Below, in pieces: positions 24,232 through 33,631 of a DNA stretch of 64,000 nt. Numbering within the stretch: the first letter of the stretch is position 1; each line of letters begins with the position of its first letter. The notes beneath the pieces are model-generated. The model saw only the letters and a program-made list of their open reading frames with translations, was not told the origin of the DNA and ran no database searches. The stretch is from positions 7,387 to 71,386 of the forward strand of contig SDOX01000035.1 in assembly GCA_004565275.1 (NCBI GenBank), in the 5' to 3' direction. This DNA comes from Nannochloropsis salina CCMP1776. Its lineage: Eukaryota; Sar; Eustigmatophyceae; Eustigmatales; Monodopsidaceae. The position numbers and the translations under genes are program-made.

Positions 24232-24696
24232 TCAACTTCCTCTGTAGGTGGAGTAAGCAAAAGGATTAATTAACAACGGCACATGGTAATGTTCCTCGTG
24301 ACGTTCCACTTCAAATTCGATTGTTACACTTGGGTAGAAACTCTTGGTGTTGATAGCGCGAAAGTAAACCGCTACGTCAAAAGTGATTTTATAGATGCCC
24401 GGTGACAAAGTGTGGGAAGCTGGTAGCAAGTCTTCAACCCTTCCATCTGCATTCGTCAGCCCTTCTCCAAGCAAGGTCCATGTAGCGTTTCCATTACCTA
24501 TGCCATGCTCTCCTTGCTGCTCCAGACGAAGAGGCATTCCCTGCGCTGGCTTTCCCAGTGTGGTGTCAAGCACATGGGAAGTAATTGGACTGCGTTTTGG
24601 GCTCATTTTAGGGTTGCTTGTGACAGAAGCAGAGGAAAGGTGAGCAGCTAGGGCGGTGAGACGTGACGTCGCAGGCGTGATCGAAGAAGCAGGCAT
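24232..24696 (-). CDS. 5-hydroxyisourate hydrolase (transthyretin-like), peroxisomal
   Basis: Hydrolyses 5-hydroxyisourate, the uricase product, in purine breakdown. Single exon, 154 residues. Family signatures are present: TSHVLDTTLGKPAQGMPLRL at the start of the domain (His-Val-Leu-Asp strand), HYHVPLLINPFAYSTY near the end, and the C-terminal tetrapeptide YRGS that separates HIUase from transthyretin. The domain has the usual length of about 115 residues. Residues 12-20, RLTALAAHL, match the type 2 peroxisomal targeting signal (R-L-x5-H-L), as in animal and plant HIUase. The ATG at 24696 was chosen because the frame further upstream has no Met; this places the PTS2 at the expected N-terminal position. 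No OHCU-decarboxylase domain is fused to it and no uricase gene lies nearby. Confidence 0.95.
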   Translation of the reverse strand: MPASSITPATSRLTALAAHLSSASVTSNPKMSPKRSPITSHVLDTTLGKPAQGMPLRLEQQGEHGIGNGNATWTLLGEGLTNADGRVEDLLPASHTLSPGIYKITFDVAVYFRAINTKSFYPSVTIEFEVERHEEHYHVPLLINPFAYSTYRGS

Positions 24697-25832
24697 ACAC
24701 TGAGTCCGTAGCCTGTCGAAAGAATGGTAGCCAATGTCACGTGTGAACAAGTGCTGTAGGTGGAAGGAAACACAATCGAAGAGGGCTGTTCGAAGCTTTT
24801 GGCCTACATAAATACAGTGTCAGTTTGTCGATGCATGGAGCGATCGGGTTACATAGCTGGTATCAGAGGTGAGGGCTTGTTTATTACCGCCTTATGCAGC
24901 CTTGACTACGGAAATAAAGATGCGAAAGACAGAAAAACAACAAAAAGCCCAATGTCTGTCCAAATTTCTATGTAGTTTCTAACTAGTGCACTTTCCTTTC
25001 TCCAAGACATGCGGCCAGAATTGACACAAACAATCGTTCAGCAACGCCGCAATGTCAACAACCTCCCGTACCACCACGAGAGTTGCCCCGTATGTGCTAT
25101 GCTCCCGCAGCCCAGTGGCCATTACAAACATCCATGTTGTCATGAAGTTATAGTTACATGTGGGGCAAGCACATACGGGAGGAGAGAAAGCGGTGATTCA
25201 GGACTTGACGTTGCAATACAGACGACAGGAGGGAGTGTCAGACCGTCTACGAGTAGCTCGACGCGAAAACGATATTCACTTGCCTCAACATGTGGCGCAT
25301 AAGGGCTCATGACAATGGAATGCAACACATTCGGCATGGTAGGAGCACATTTGGTCGGCATCCCCCGTTTTCTTCCTTCGGAAATTTTCCTTTTTTTAAT
25401 GCACGCTGTCTGCTCTTGGCTTCTTGTTCGTTGACAGGGACAACGAGCTCGTAATCAACACCACGCTTTTCAGCTCCCAGGTAGCCGCTTGTTTGCGGGT
25501 AAAACCCACTTATGTGATGTGCCACAGATGTACAACGATAGAACATGACATAGTCTGGATGTTGTCGATGATTCCCTCCTTTTATTCTGGTGTTCTTGCT
25601 AGCTACGGGTTGAGGGAAAACCTCCTCTGGAGTCCAAAGCATGATGTCACATTCCCCCTTTTTATTTCACGTCCTCAATGATTTGGAGGGGAGAGGCGTC
25701 AACGACATTTTGCAACATGGTTTCAATCCTTTTTTGAGGAACTTGTAGTTTATGTCCTGCATTTGAATGTTTTTCTACTTCACTTCCAAAACAGACGGGC
25801 GCCGCCGGCCTTATAATTCATTGACCCGCAGG
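24697..25832. other. Intergenic region between divergent HIUase and RAD23
   Basis: About 1.1 kb upstream of both genes. Minus-strand frames at 25307-25642 and 25140-25361 overlap head to tail and have protein-like composition, but no start, splice pair or domain could be tied to them. No other feature seen. Confidence 0.5.
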
Positions 25833-27305
25833 ATGGTTTCAATTAATTTAAAAACCATACAAGGCCGCGAATTTTCGGTTGACGGTGTCGAGCTTTCCCA
25901 AACGGTACGGTCGTCGACAATAATGTAATGTAAATGTTCGGAGGGGGAGAAAATTGTCGTATCTCGGGCCATGTCTGCCTTATTCCAGGCTTCCTGAGGC
26001 AAAACTCTCACCCGCTCAAAACCCTACCTTCGTCCATTTTCGAAGTTATGTTCTCCTTCCCGACATCTATGAATACTTTATTCATTGATTGGTGTCAATC
26101 CTCTTTTGGAACTTCGTCGTTCTACTTTATTTCTTTATGGAAACAGATCAATGACCTGAAAGCTGCTGTGGAGGCATCCCCTCCTTCGGGAGAGGTCTTA
26201 CCCGCGGATCGACTGAAGCTGATCCATCAAGGTAAGAGACATACACAGGCAAACATGGGAAAAGCCGTTGCTCGGGATTTTCGCGATGTCGCGGACGGTC
26301 ATCATGAAGGTGTTCAAGCCTTGATCCCCGCTTTAAGGGCACCTGCCTGCGAATCCTCCTCAGTGCCCCCCACATCTTCCCCACGAGTATTGCTCAGCTC
26401 CTTTCCTACCCCCTGAATCCTTGTTCCCTAGGCAAAGAACTGACCCAGGGTGATTCCACCCTCTCTGCGTATAACATCGCGGACAATGACCTGGTCATCG
26501 TAATGCTCACCCGCCACAAGCCGCCAGCTCCCTCGCAATCCAACCCTGCGCCCGCTCCTCCCCCTCCTTCCCTCCCTCCTTCCCAACCTCCCTCAAATCC
26601 GCACGTGGAACAGCTGAAAGAGATGGGCTTTCCCGAGTCGCAGGTCACGGCGGCCCTCCGGGCAGCGCAAAACGATGCCGATCTGGCTGTTGAATTTCTT
26701 TTCAGTGGGAACATTCCTTCCTCTCCTGCCCCCTTGTCGGCCTTGGAATCCGCGGTAGGAGTGGAGAGGGATGCAGAAAGGGCTGCGGAGGAAGAGACAG
26801 GAGCCGGTACGAACGCGACGGTGGTGGCGCAGTTATTAAGTCACCCGGAGATGGAACGTGTAAGTAAGCGGGGAGCGAGAAGAGGAAGGGAAGGGAGAGG
26901 AGGAAAGCTTACGAGGAAGCACACAAGCTTAACTCCACACAACAATTTTTTTTATTCCCAATCTTGGTCTCCTAGATTCGCCGCGTTGTCAGGGAGAACC
27001 CGAGCGGGATGGAGAGCATGGTTGCTGCCCTGGCCGTCACCCACCCGGACCTCGTCCGTATCATTAATGAGGACCCTGCTAGCTTTTGGGCAGCCTTGGA
27101 GGAGAATGAAGAGGGGATGGAGGAAGACGAAGGGGAAGAAGAGGAGGAGGCGGGGGTGTTGGGAGCTCTGGAGTTGTCGGAAGCAGATGAGGCTGCCATC
27201 GCGCGTTTGATGGAGATGGGCTTCGGTAGGGAACAAGTAGTGGAAGCTTATATCTTGTCTGGGAAGGAAGAAAACGCGGCGGTCAATTTCCTCTTGGGAG
27301 GATGA
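25833..27305 (+). CDS. RAD23: RAD23 ubiquitin receptor / nucleotide excision repair protein
   Basis: Shuttles ubiquitylated proteins to the proteasome and stabilises the XPC/Rad4 damage sensor. Four exons, 25833-25904, 26147-26231, 26432-26859 and 26976-27305, keep frame and give 304 residues. All four RAD23 modules are present in order. The N-terminal ubiquitin-like domain (1-80) starts MVSINLKTIQGREFSVD and contains RLKLIHQGKEL. UBA1 (about 109-147) contains EMGFPESQVTAALRAA. The XPC-binding domain (about 181-240) contains VVRENPSGMESMVAALA. UBA2 (about 258-304) contains LMEMGFGREQVVEAY and ends in FLLGG. A Pro/Ser-rich linker joins UBL and UBA1, and an acidic Glu/Gly linker precedes UBA2. 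Slightly shorter than yeast Rad23 and human HR23. The 85-base second exon lies entirely within the UBL. Confidence 0.96.
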
Positions 27306-28313
27306 AGTTTTTAGGGGGGAGGGTAGAGTGGGAGGGAGCAAGGGGAGGGTCGGGGGGAGGGCATGGTGGGTGATGAACCCAACACGGGGGAGGCAAGATC
27401 AAGGAGGTCGATGATGCAAAGAAGCTTGTGCGATGTAAGTGCATTAAAACTTGTAGTGATACAAAATTTAATCCTCACGTGCGTGGCGCATCCAGTGTGT
27501 AAGAGCACCTTAAAAAATGCGTCGAGGAGTGTTCGGAACCGGTATTGATGTTCTCTGGGACAAGAACCCGTATTTTCAAGAGAACACAAATTCTTGCTTG
27601 AATGTGAGGTCATTGAATGTATCGATCTGAGGTTTTCGCAAGGAAAGCCCCCTATGGTAGAAGGCGGGAATGTAGCAATATTGAGCGTAGCTTTAGAGCT
27701 GAGATATATTTAATTTGGGGTTGACTGATAAAATCCTCCATTGGATAAATGGTAGAAACTCTTAGCCGAGAGCAGCACAATCTTGGCGTCGCTTGAGGTG
27801 GCGTTCCCCGGCGCTCATTGTCTTGTGATTGTTGCTTTAATTTACCTTTCACCACATGAACTAGTCTCCTGAACGGTACATCATCGATAAATTCGAGCCT
27901 CTGCCTTCGTGGACGTGGTATTCAACTTTTGTGCAATGTTTGTAAAAGGCTGTTGAACTCTGTGGTATTGGCCTTTCATTGGAACAGGTTCATGTACATG
28001 TATACTTTCTGACACGCCTAGCGCGTTCTTAAGTTGTGACGTCACGTCTTGCTACAAGCTAGTAGCTACCCCCGAAAAGGACACGTTCCCGATACGTGTG
28101 ACACGATATACCGGCACTTCCCTCCCTGATAATATGATTCAGTCACGTTCTTTCACTAGGACATCAAATTCGGTTGCATATGCTGTACTTAGTCGTTTTC
28201 CCCCTTTCTGGCTGCAGAAATTTGGAAGTTGCTTTTCGAAGTGACCTGCTTACGTTCCCACTTTCTTACCGCACCCTTTCTTCGCACTATTTTGCACAGT
28301 TAAAGTCCGAGAT
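27306..28313. other. Intergenic region, about 1 kb
   Basis: 3' UTR of RAD23 and upstream region of the next plus-strand gene. Short frames only; nothing recognised. Confidence 0.55.
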
Positions 28314-30005
28314 ATGCCTCATAAACGGATTCTCCTTAATTTTTTGTATAATTTGCCGGTCATAGTTCTGTTTTACTTCACGGATGTTGCTGCACAACAG
28401 AATGGGACGACTTCAAGGGCGTATGCCTCTTGCAAGTCAAAGAAAGATTATGTAAATGGCACTGCACATCTTACTTTATGCCTGCAAGGCCGCAAGGTAT
28501 GGAAGGAACGTCACAATAATGCTCGTACTACACAGGTTTATGCGACCATCAGCAATACGGGTGACTCCCAAGTTTGTGATCTTCGTGTGGAAATCGATGA
28601 CATGGAAAAAGCTCTGCGGTGGTGGCCGACGTGGTTTAACACGACAGTATACCCGTACTTTGCTTTCTCTCCTGAACAAACAGTATCGGTTGGTGCTATA
28701 ATTCCCAAACGGAAAGGCTTTCCCGAAATTCGCATCCGGGAAATGCGTCCATGTGATGACGAATCGCCGCCATTGAATGACGAAGATGCCGCCCTTGTCT
28801 CTCAAACGACTCCAACAACGACTGTGAACATGGGGCCTGGAACAGCCACTCCAAGTAGTAACACAACAGCTTCCGTGTCAGGATTAATAGTCTCCCTCGC
28901 CCCTCCTTTATCAGCGTCTGATCTGCCCCCGGCGATGGATTTGCCACCTGCCCCGCTGTCACCACTCATCCCTCCTCAACCTGTAGCACCGGCCCCCCCG
29001 CCTTCCGTGCCAGAAAAAGATGCCGTGTACATGCAGCCACCAAAATACTCTCGCGTAAATGGAACAAGTCGAAATTTGGTCGAAGCTGCCTCCATTGCCG
29101 CCGACCAACCAGCAGGCTCACAAGAGGTCTCCCCCCTTCCATCTTCTCCAATGGAGGCGCCTGGTGCGACAGAAGCAGAGGATGCCAAGCCCACCAACGA
29201 GACCGCAGCACCCTCAACTAGCACATCTGATGTGAACCCCGCTGATACGTCGGCAGGGGCAGGAGAGGAGGACGAGGAAGGCGACGAGGAGGTTCCCTCC
29301 AACCTCAAAGGAAAGAAAAAATGCGAAGTGCAGACAAGCTCCCAGGGACACCGGGTACGGTGGTGCGTGGATCTCTCCCCAAAAGTATGGAGGGAGCGAA
29401 AACGAAAACGGCGGTATGTTAGGGTAGTCGGGGAAATTGCCAACCTGGAAAGGGACGTTTCCATCTGCAACATTCAACTTTGGCTCGAAGCGAATAAATC
29501 CGCCGTCTCGACCTGGCCCGAGTGGTGGCCGAACAGCAAGGACGAGGCGTTGGACCCAGGAAATACTTATGTGGTGGGAGCCAATGTCCGGCGCAAGAAA
29601 GGCTTCCCCAAAATCAAATTGGTCTCGTTTGACGAGTGTCGGGACCTCGGCGCTCTCCCTGACGGTGCGGCCTCTACAGACGAGATTCGATTCGAAAGTG
29701 TTGAAGACGAGGAAAATAGGGACAGTGAGGACAAGCCGACCGAGCGAAGCCCGGGGCAAGATGGAGAGGGAGAACACCTCGAGCAACAGCAATGGTCCGG
29801 TGGGACTGGTGCTTCGACCGGGGCGAGTGATGATTACGCAGCCGGCCACAACGACAATGGGAACGAATGGAACAACAATACTAGTGATGGCCACGACAGT
29901 TATCAGGGTAATAGTGGAGGCAATGACGGTGGGGGTGGTGATAATGCCGCGGGCAACGGTGGTAACGGAAACCAAGGGGACAACAACAATGGCGGCGGCA
30001 ACTGA
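28314..30005 (+). CDS. Secreted protein with two CBM49-like repeats and Asn/Gly-rich tail
   Basis: Single-exon gene, 563 residues. Residues 1-27 form a signal peptide (hydrophobic core NFLYNLPVIVLFYF, cleavage near DVAA). Two homologous domains of about 105 residues, at about 38-147 and 340-450, share WKER/WRER, a Cys followed by a beta strand (CDLRVEID; CNIQLWLEA), a Trp-rich segment (WWPTWFN; WPEWWPN), an aromatic turn, VGA, KGFP and a closing Cys. The pattern of Tyr/Val strands, Trp pair, then Pro/Gly turn and VGA recalls carbohydrate-binding module CBM49, but this is pattern reading, not a proven match. Between the repeats lies a long Pro/Thr/Ser-rich linker suited to O-glycosylation, and several N-glycosylation sequons occur (NGT, NTT). 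The tail is Asn/Gly/Asp-rich. Probably a wall or matrix protein. No catalytic domain seen. Confidence 0.8.
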   Translation: MPHKRILLNFLYNLPVIVLFYFTDVAAQQNGTTSRAYASCKSKKDYVNGTAHLTLCLQGRKVWKERHNNARTTQVYATISNTGDSQVCDLRVEIDDMEKALRWWPTWFNTTVYPYFAFSPEQTVSVGAIIPKRKGFPEIRIREMRPCDDESPPLNDEDAALVSQTTPTTTVNMGPGTATPSSNTTASVSGLIVSLAPPLSASDLPPAMDLPPAPLSPLIPPQPVAPAPPPSVPEKDAVYMQPPKYSRVNGTSRNLVEAASIAADQPAGSQEVSPLPSSPMEAPGATEAEDAKPTNETAAPSTSTSDVNPADTSAGAGEEDEEGDEEVPSNLKGKKKCEVQTSSQGHRVRWCVDLSPKVWRERKRKRRYVRVVGEIANLERDVSICNIQLWLEANKSAVSTWPEWWPNSKDEALDPGNTYVVGANVRRKKGFPKIKLVSFDECRDLGALPDGAASTDEIRFESVEDEENRDSEDKPTERSPGQDGEGEHLEQQQWSGGTGASTGASDDYAAGHNDNGNEWNNNTSDGHDSYQGNSGGNDGGGGDNAAGNGGNGNQGDNNNGGGN

Positions 30006-30616
30006 AATAACAGAGTAGTAAAGCCAGCCAAGGCAAATGAATAGGATATCAGAAAGAGGAAAGAGACAGCAGATGTCAGACTGTGTTCGCGGCCCAGCAT
30101 GAGTGTTAATATGCATTGGTAGACGGTGCAGAAAAGCGTCAGCAATGCAATAAAGTGCGGAGGAGGCAGTCGAACGACTTTGGAATGTGAGGTATGTAAG
30201 GCAATTGTACCGTTGGCTTGTGCCTGGGAAAGGAGCACAGACTTTACATAGATGTGCGGCTCTCACGATGCATTGGCCAGTAAAGTAGCAACTTGGCAAT
30301 GTGGGACTCTTTCTCGCAAACTGACCTTACGAAACAACGCAAAACTGAAAGAAGAACAACTACGCAAACACAACAAATATTACGCTTATTTGATCTCAAA
30401 GACACAATCAAAGAGAGAGAGGGACTTTTTTTGAAAGCGGCACCCCGGTTCTCTACCCCGTAACTTAGCAGCTTGTTCCTCTCTTTCCCCACATCCACAT
30501 TCTCGCCTGGTCCAGATGTACAAAATACATTTGCATTTAATCGCTGAGAGCTGGATCAACTTTGTCCCTAGATCTCCCAAAAATGGAAGTCCTCACGCAA
30601 TCCGATCGAGAAAATA
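30006..30616. other. Convergent intergenic region
   Basis: About 600 bases between the stop codons of two convergent secreted-protein genes. No gene seen. Confidence 0.55.
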
Positions 30617-32858
30617 TCAAGCACGTCGCAAGCCTCGCCGCGTCCCCATACCCGTCTCTGAACTTGCCGGCGAGGACGATGATAGCCGGGAGGAAAGTGG
30701 GGAAGCGACGGATGCAACCTCTGGAGCTGCCATCTCAGCCTCCCTTTTCTTGCTTTCCACCAACTGTATCGTCTCTTTCTCATGCACGGTTGAGCGAGGG
30801 AGGAAGGGAGCTAGTACGTCAGCACCCCTACGAGACTCACCCTCCGTCGCAATCAATTTGTTCACAGCAGGATAACGTTGCAAACCCATGTACTCCGCGT
30901 CGCTGGCCACCTCTGCCGGAGTTGGCGGCACCCGTCGAATAACCATGCCTACGTTATGTACGAAGAGCTTGGGCCGGACATCGACAGCCATGACGGGGAC
31001 GGCCTGTCGCAAATCCAAATGCACGTATCGCATTTGCTGCACCGGTGTCAAATCGTCCAAGGCACCCACCTTCACAAAAGAGGTGTCGAACACGAATTTC
31101 TCCCCTGCCCCGGGGTATGTCCGTGCCACTGCTTCGTCTTGCACTTCTGCCATGATCGAGTCTCCCACTGTCTCCTGCCCCTGAAAGTTCACCCGGATTT
31201 CTGCACCCAAGGGGATGCTCGGCAAATTCTCGGGGGCGGCAAGCGTCAACGTCACGTCAAAAAAGTAGAGCGTGTTCAACAACGCTTGGTCTGCTTCTTT
31301 GATGCCAGATACCATGGGGGTGACCCTTCCAATCCCATCATTTCCATAGCTGACCGGAAATGGGTTCCCCATGTACGTCAACAGGGCCTGGGAGCAGTTC
31401 ACCATTACTTCCGCGCCGGCGACGCGCCAGAGCTGTGCATTTAGGACAGGGGGCAGGAGCATGGTGCCTTCCACTTGTTCCACGTTGCCGGGCACTTTCC
31501 CTTGGAAAAGATGCAGGCGGGGAGGAGCAGACAAATCCGGCCCCGACGGGTTCAGAATGGCCGGAGAGTTCTGAAGTGGATTCGGTTTGTTCGGGTCAGT
31601 GTTAGTGCCTGCGGTAGCAGCCACGTTGGCAACGGCGGCAGCAGATGGAGAGGTGGGAGGTGCGGGTTGAGCCCGTTCTACCACCACCGGTTTGTCTTTG
31701 TCCGGAACCTCTTGACCTTCTGGAACGATGACAGCTAAGCCCGCGGGGGTCTCAACAGCTTGCAAGCTCCTTTCCGTCCCTGCGACCGTCGGTCCTTTTC
31801 CTTTCTGTCCGCTCCTCGGGCTGCGTTCAGCCTCCCTCAGGCGCAGGTAGTACTCTTCTTGCTCAGCCGCCAGGTCGGGGGGAACGTAAATAGTCTGGCC
31901 CATGATAACCGCATGAAAATCCTGAGAGTCCAAGGCCAGGTGGAGAGTCCCTTCCTTGTATTCGTCATCCACGTGCACATGTTGCCCTTCCAAAGACGCT
32001 AAATGCGCGAGTGTCGCAGCCTGGTTACCCACGGCCTGTGTGGTCACATCCCCCGCAGAGGCAAACCCTTGCTGTCCGCCCAAGCTGCTGCCTTTCCCGC
32101 AGCGCAGCGAGCCATCGGCAGCGACCTCGCAACCCATGCCAAATCCTTGTCCGCCTCCATCTCCACCTCCGATGCCAAATTTGACCGTCCCATCATTCAT
32201 GACGTCAGCGCCAACCCCCATGTTTATCCCCATGGGTGTCTCCACTGACATACCGCATCCGTACAGATGGCCATTTCCGGCGTTTTTCACGTTACAGCCT
32301 TTGTTGACCCGACTCCCTACCGCGCTGTATGTCTCTCCAAAATTAAGAGAAGGGTCATCGCGTAGGCCAAGCGGGTCCTGAGGTGTGGAGGAGTCGGGTA
32401 GTTGGCCATACTCGATGTCTCCTATGGCAGATGAGTCGATAGAGGTTGTCAGTCTACATTTGCTGCTCTACAGCAGAGCATTGCTTGTCTTTATAGAGAA
32501 GATTTTTGAAAAGCGACATCTAATTGAAACAATGAAGATGGAGGTCTCATGTATTTACATGGAAGGGGGGCATATAATTCAGGTCGAGTTCAGGCACCAA
32601 TTATCGGCCGCAACTGGACGTAATAATTGATTATAATCGCTCTTATTTTGTATTTGCTTCAGTTGGCTTATCAAAACTTTCAAACACGTGACAGAAATTG
32701 GGTAACGGGAATTATAGAAGAGTTGATACACGTCGACGAGAAAGCATCAGCACCAACAATGTCCACCTGATGAAAAGTATACTCTTACCTTCGACACACG
32801 ATGCGAATAGAACAAGTGTAGTCAATGCTGCACCTAAGGAGAGCATTGAACGACGCAT
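30617..32858 (-). CDS. Secreted protein of unknown family
   Basis: Not recognised. Two minus-strand exons, 32789-32858 and 30617-32421, join in frame (phase 1) to 624 residues. Exon 1 is almost exactly a signal peptide: MRRSMLSLGAALTTLVLFAS followed by CVEG. The mature protein begins with a Gly-rich, Cys-containing region of beta character (several GxG turns, GCGMSVE, GMGCEVAADGSLRCG). A helical segment (AAEQEEYYLRLREAE) and a Pro/Ala/Asn-rich linker follow. Next is a beta-rich block of about 200 residues with alternating hydrophobics (LYFFDVTLTLAAPENLPSIP, HLDLRQAVPVMAVDVRPKLF). The C terminus is basic/Ser-rich and ends RRGLRRA. No transmembrane segment after the leader and no GPI-like tail. 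Lies tail to tail with another secreted-protein gene. A wall or extracellular structural role is possible. Confidence 0.72.
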
Positions 32859-33631
32859 TTTACCAAAATCGTGAATTGCTGGGAGTACCTACTCAGCCAA
32901 GGAAGGGTTCACCGCGACTTGGTGCTTGGTGCAGGGCAGAAATTACTCGCTCGAGTTTTAATTGCTTTCTCAGTCTTGATGTAAAAGAAAACATTGTGTC
33001 AGTAGTTGTCATAATTCTGATTTGAAGCCAAAATCTGTAGAAAATGCTTACGTGGACTATCTCCACAAGCATGACGGGAAAAGCCGAAGCGATCTCTCCG
33101 AGGCTTCTGGTCAAAACCTAGCAGGGCATCGCAAGATATTTGAAAATTTGAAAATTTAAAACGGGTCCCGGTCACGAACCTGGAAATGAAAAGAATTGAA
33201 AAAATTAAGTCATGAGTACCAATAATTACTTGTTAACAGAATTAACAGAACTAAACAGAAAAGAATGACACCGCCGCCCACATTGCAGGATATCTAGTAA
33301 AAGTCTTGTACGAGGAGCACCCCAAAAAAGTAAGTAGGCACGTTTTTGATATTTTTTTCCTTGTTATTAAGTATCTTGCTGCAACTCTTCGGTATCAAAT
33401 TCGTGTTCTTAAAAGCGCCACGGATGACCTTCATGTACAGACACCAATTTAAGACATTTCCGATTTCTTTCATGCTGGTTCACAGATCAATCTTGGATCA
33501 CTATTGGTTCCCACACGATGATATGATGCTTCTTTTTGAAACTCACTACCTCCTTGAAAACAACGTTGTGTATTGCAGGCGTCTTCCAAATCCTTCTCGC
33601 TTTTAGACATCCTTAACTCAGTTTCGTATTT
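32859..33631. other. AT-rich intergenic region
   Basis: Upstream of the secreted-protein gene and downstream of the ABCG gene, both on the minus strand. AT-rich with A/T homopolymers; no gene seen. Confidence 0.55.

Noticed and set aside
25140-25642. Two overlapping minus-strand frames with protein-like composition (around GVDYELVVPVNEQEAKSRQR)
   Set aside because: No start, splice pair or family could be tied to them and the two frames do not join without assuming a sequence change; left as possible only.
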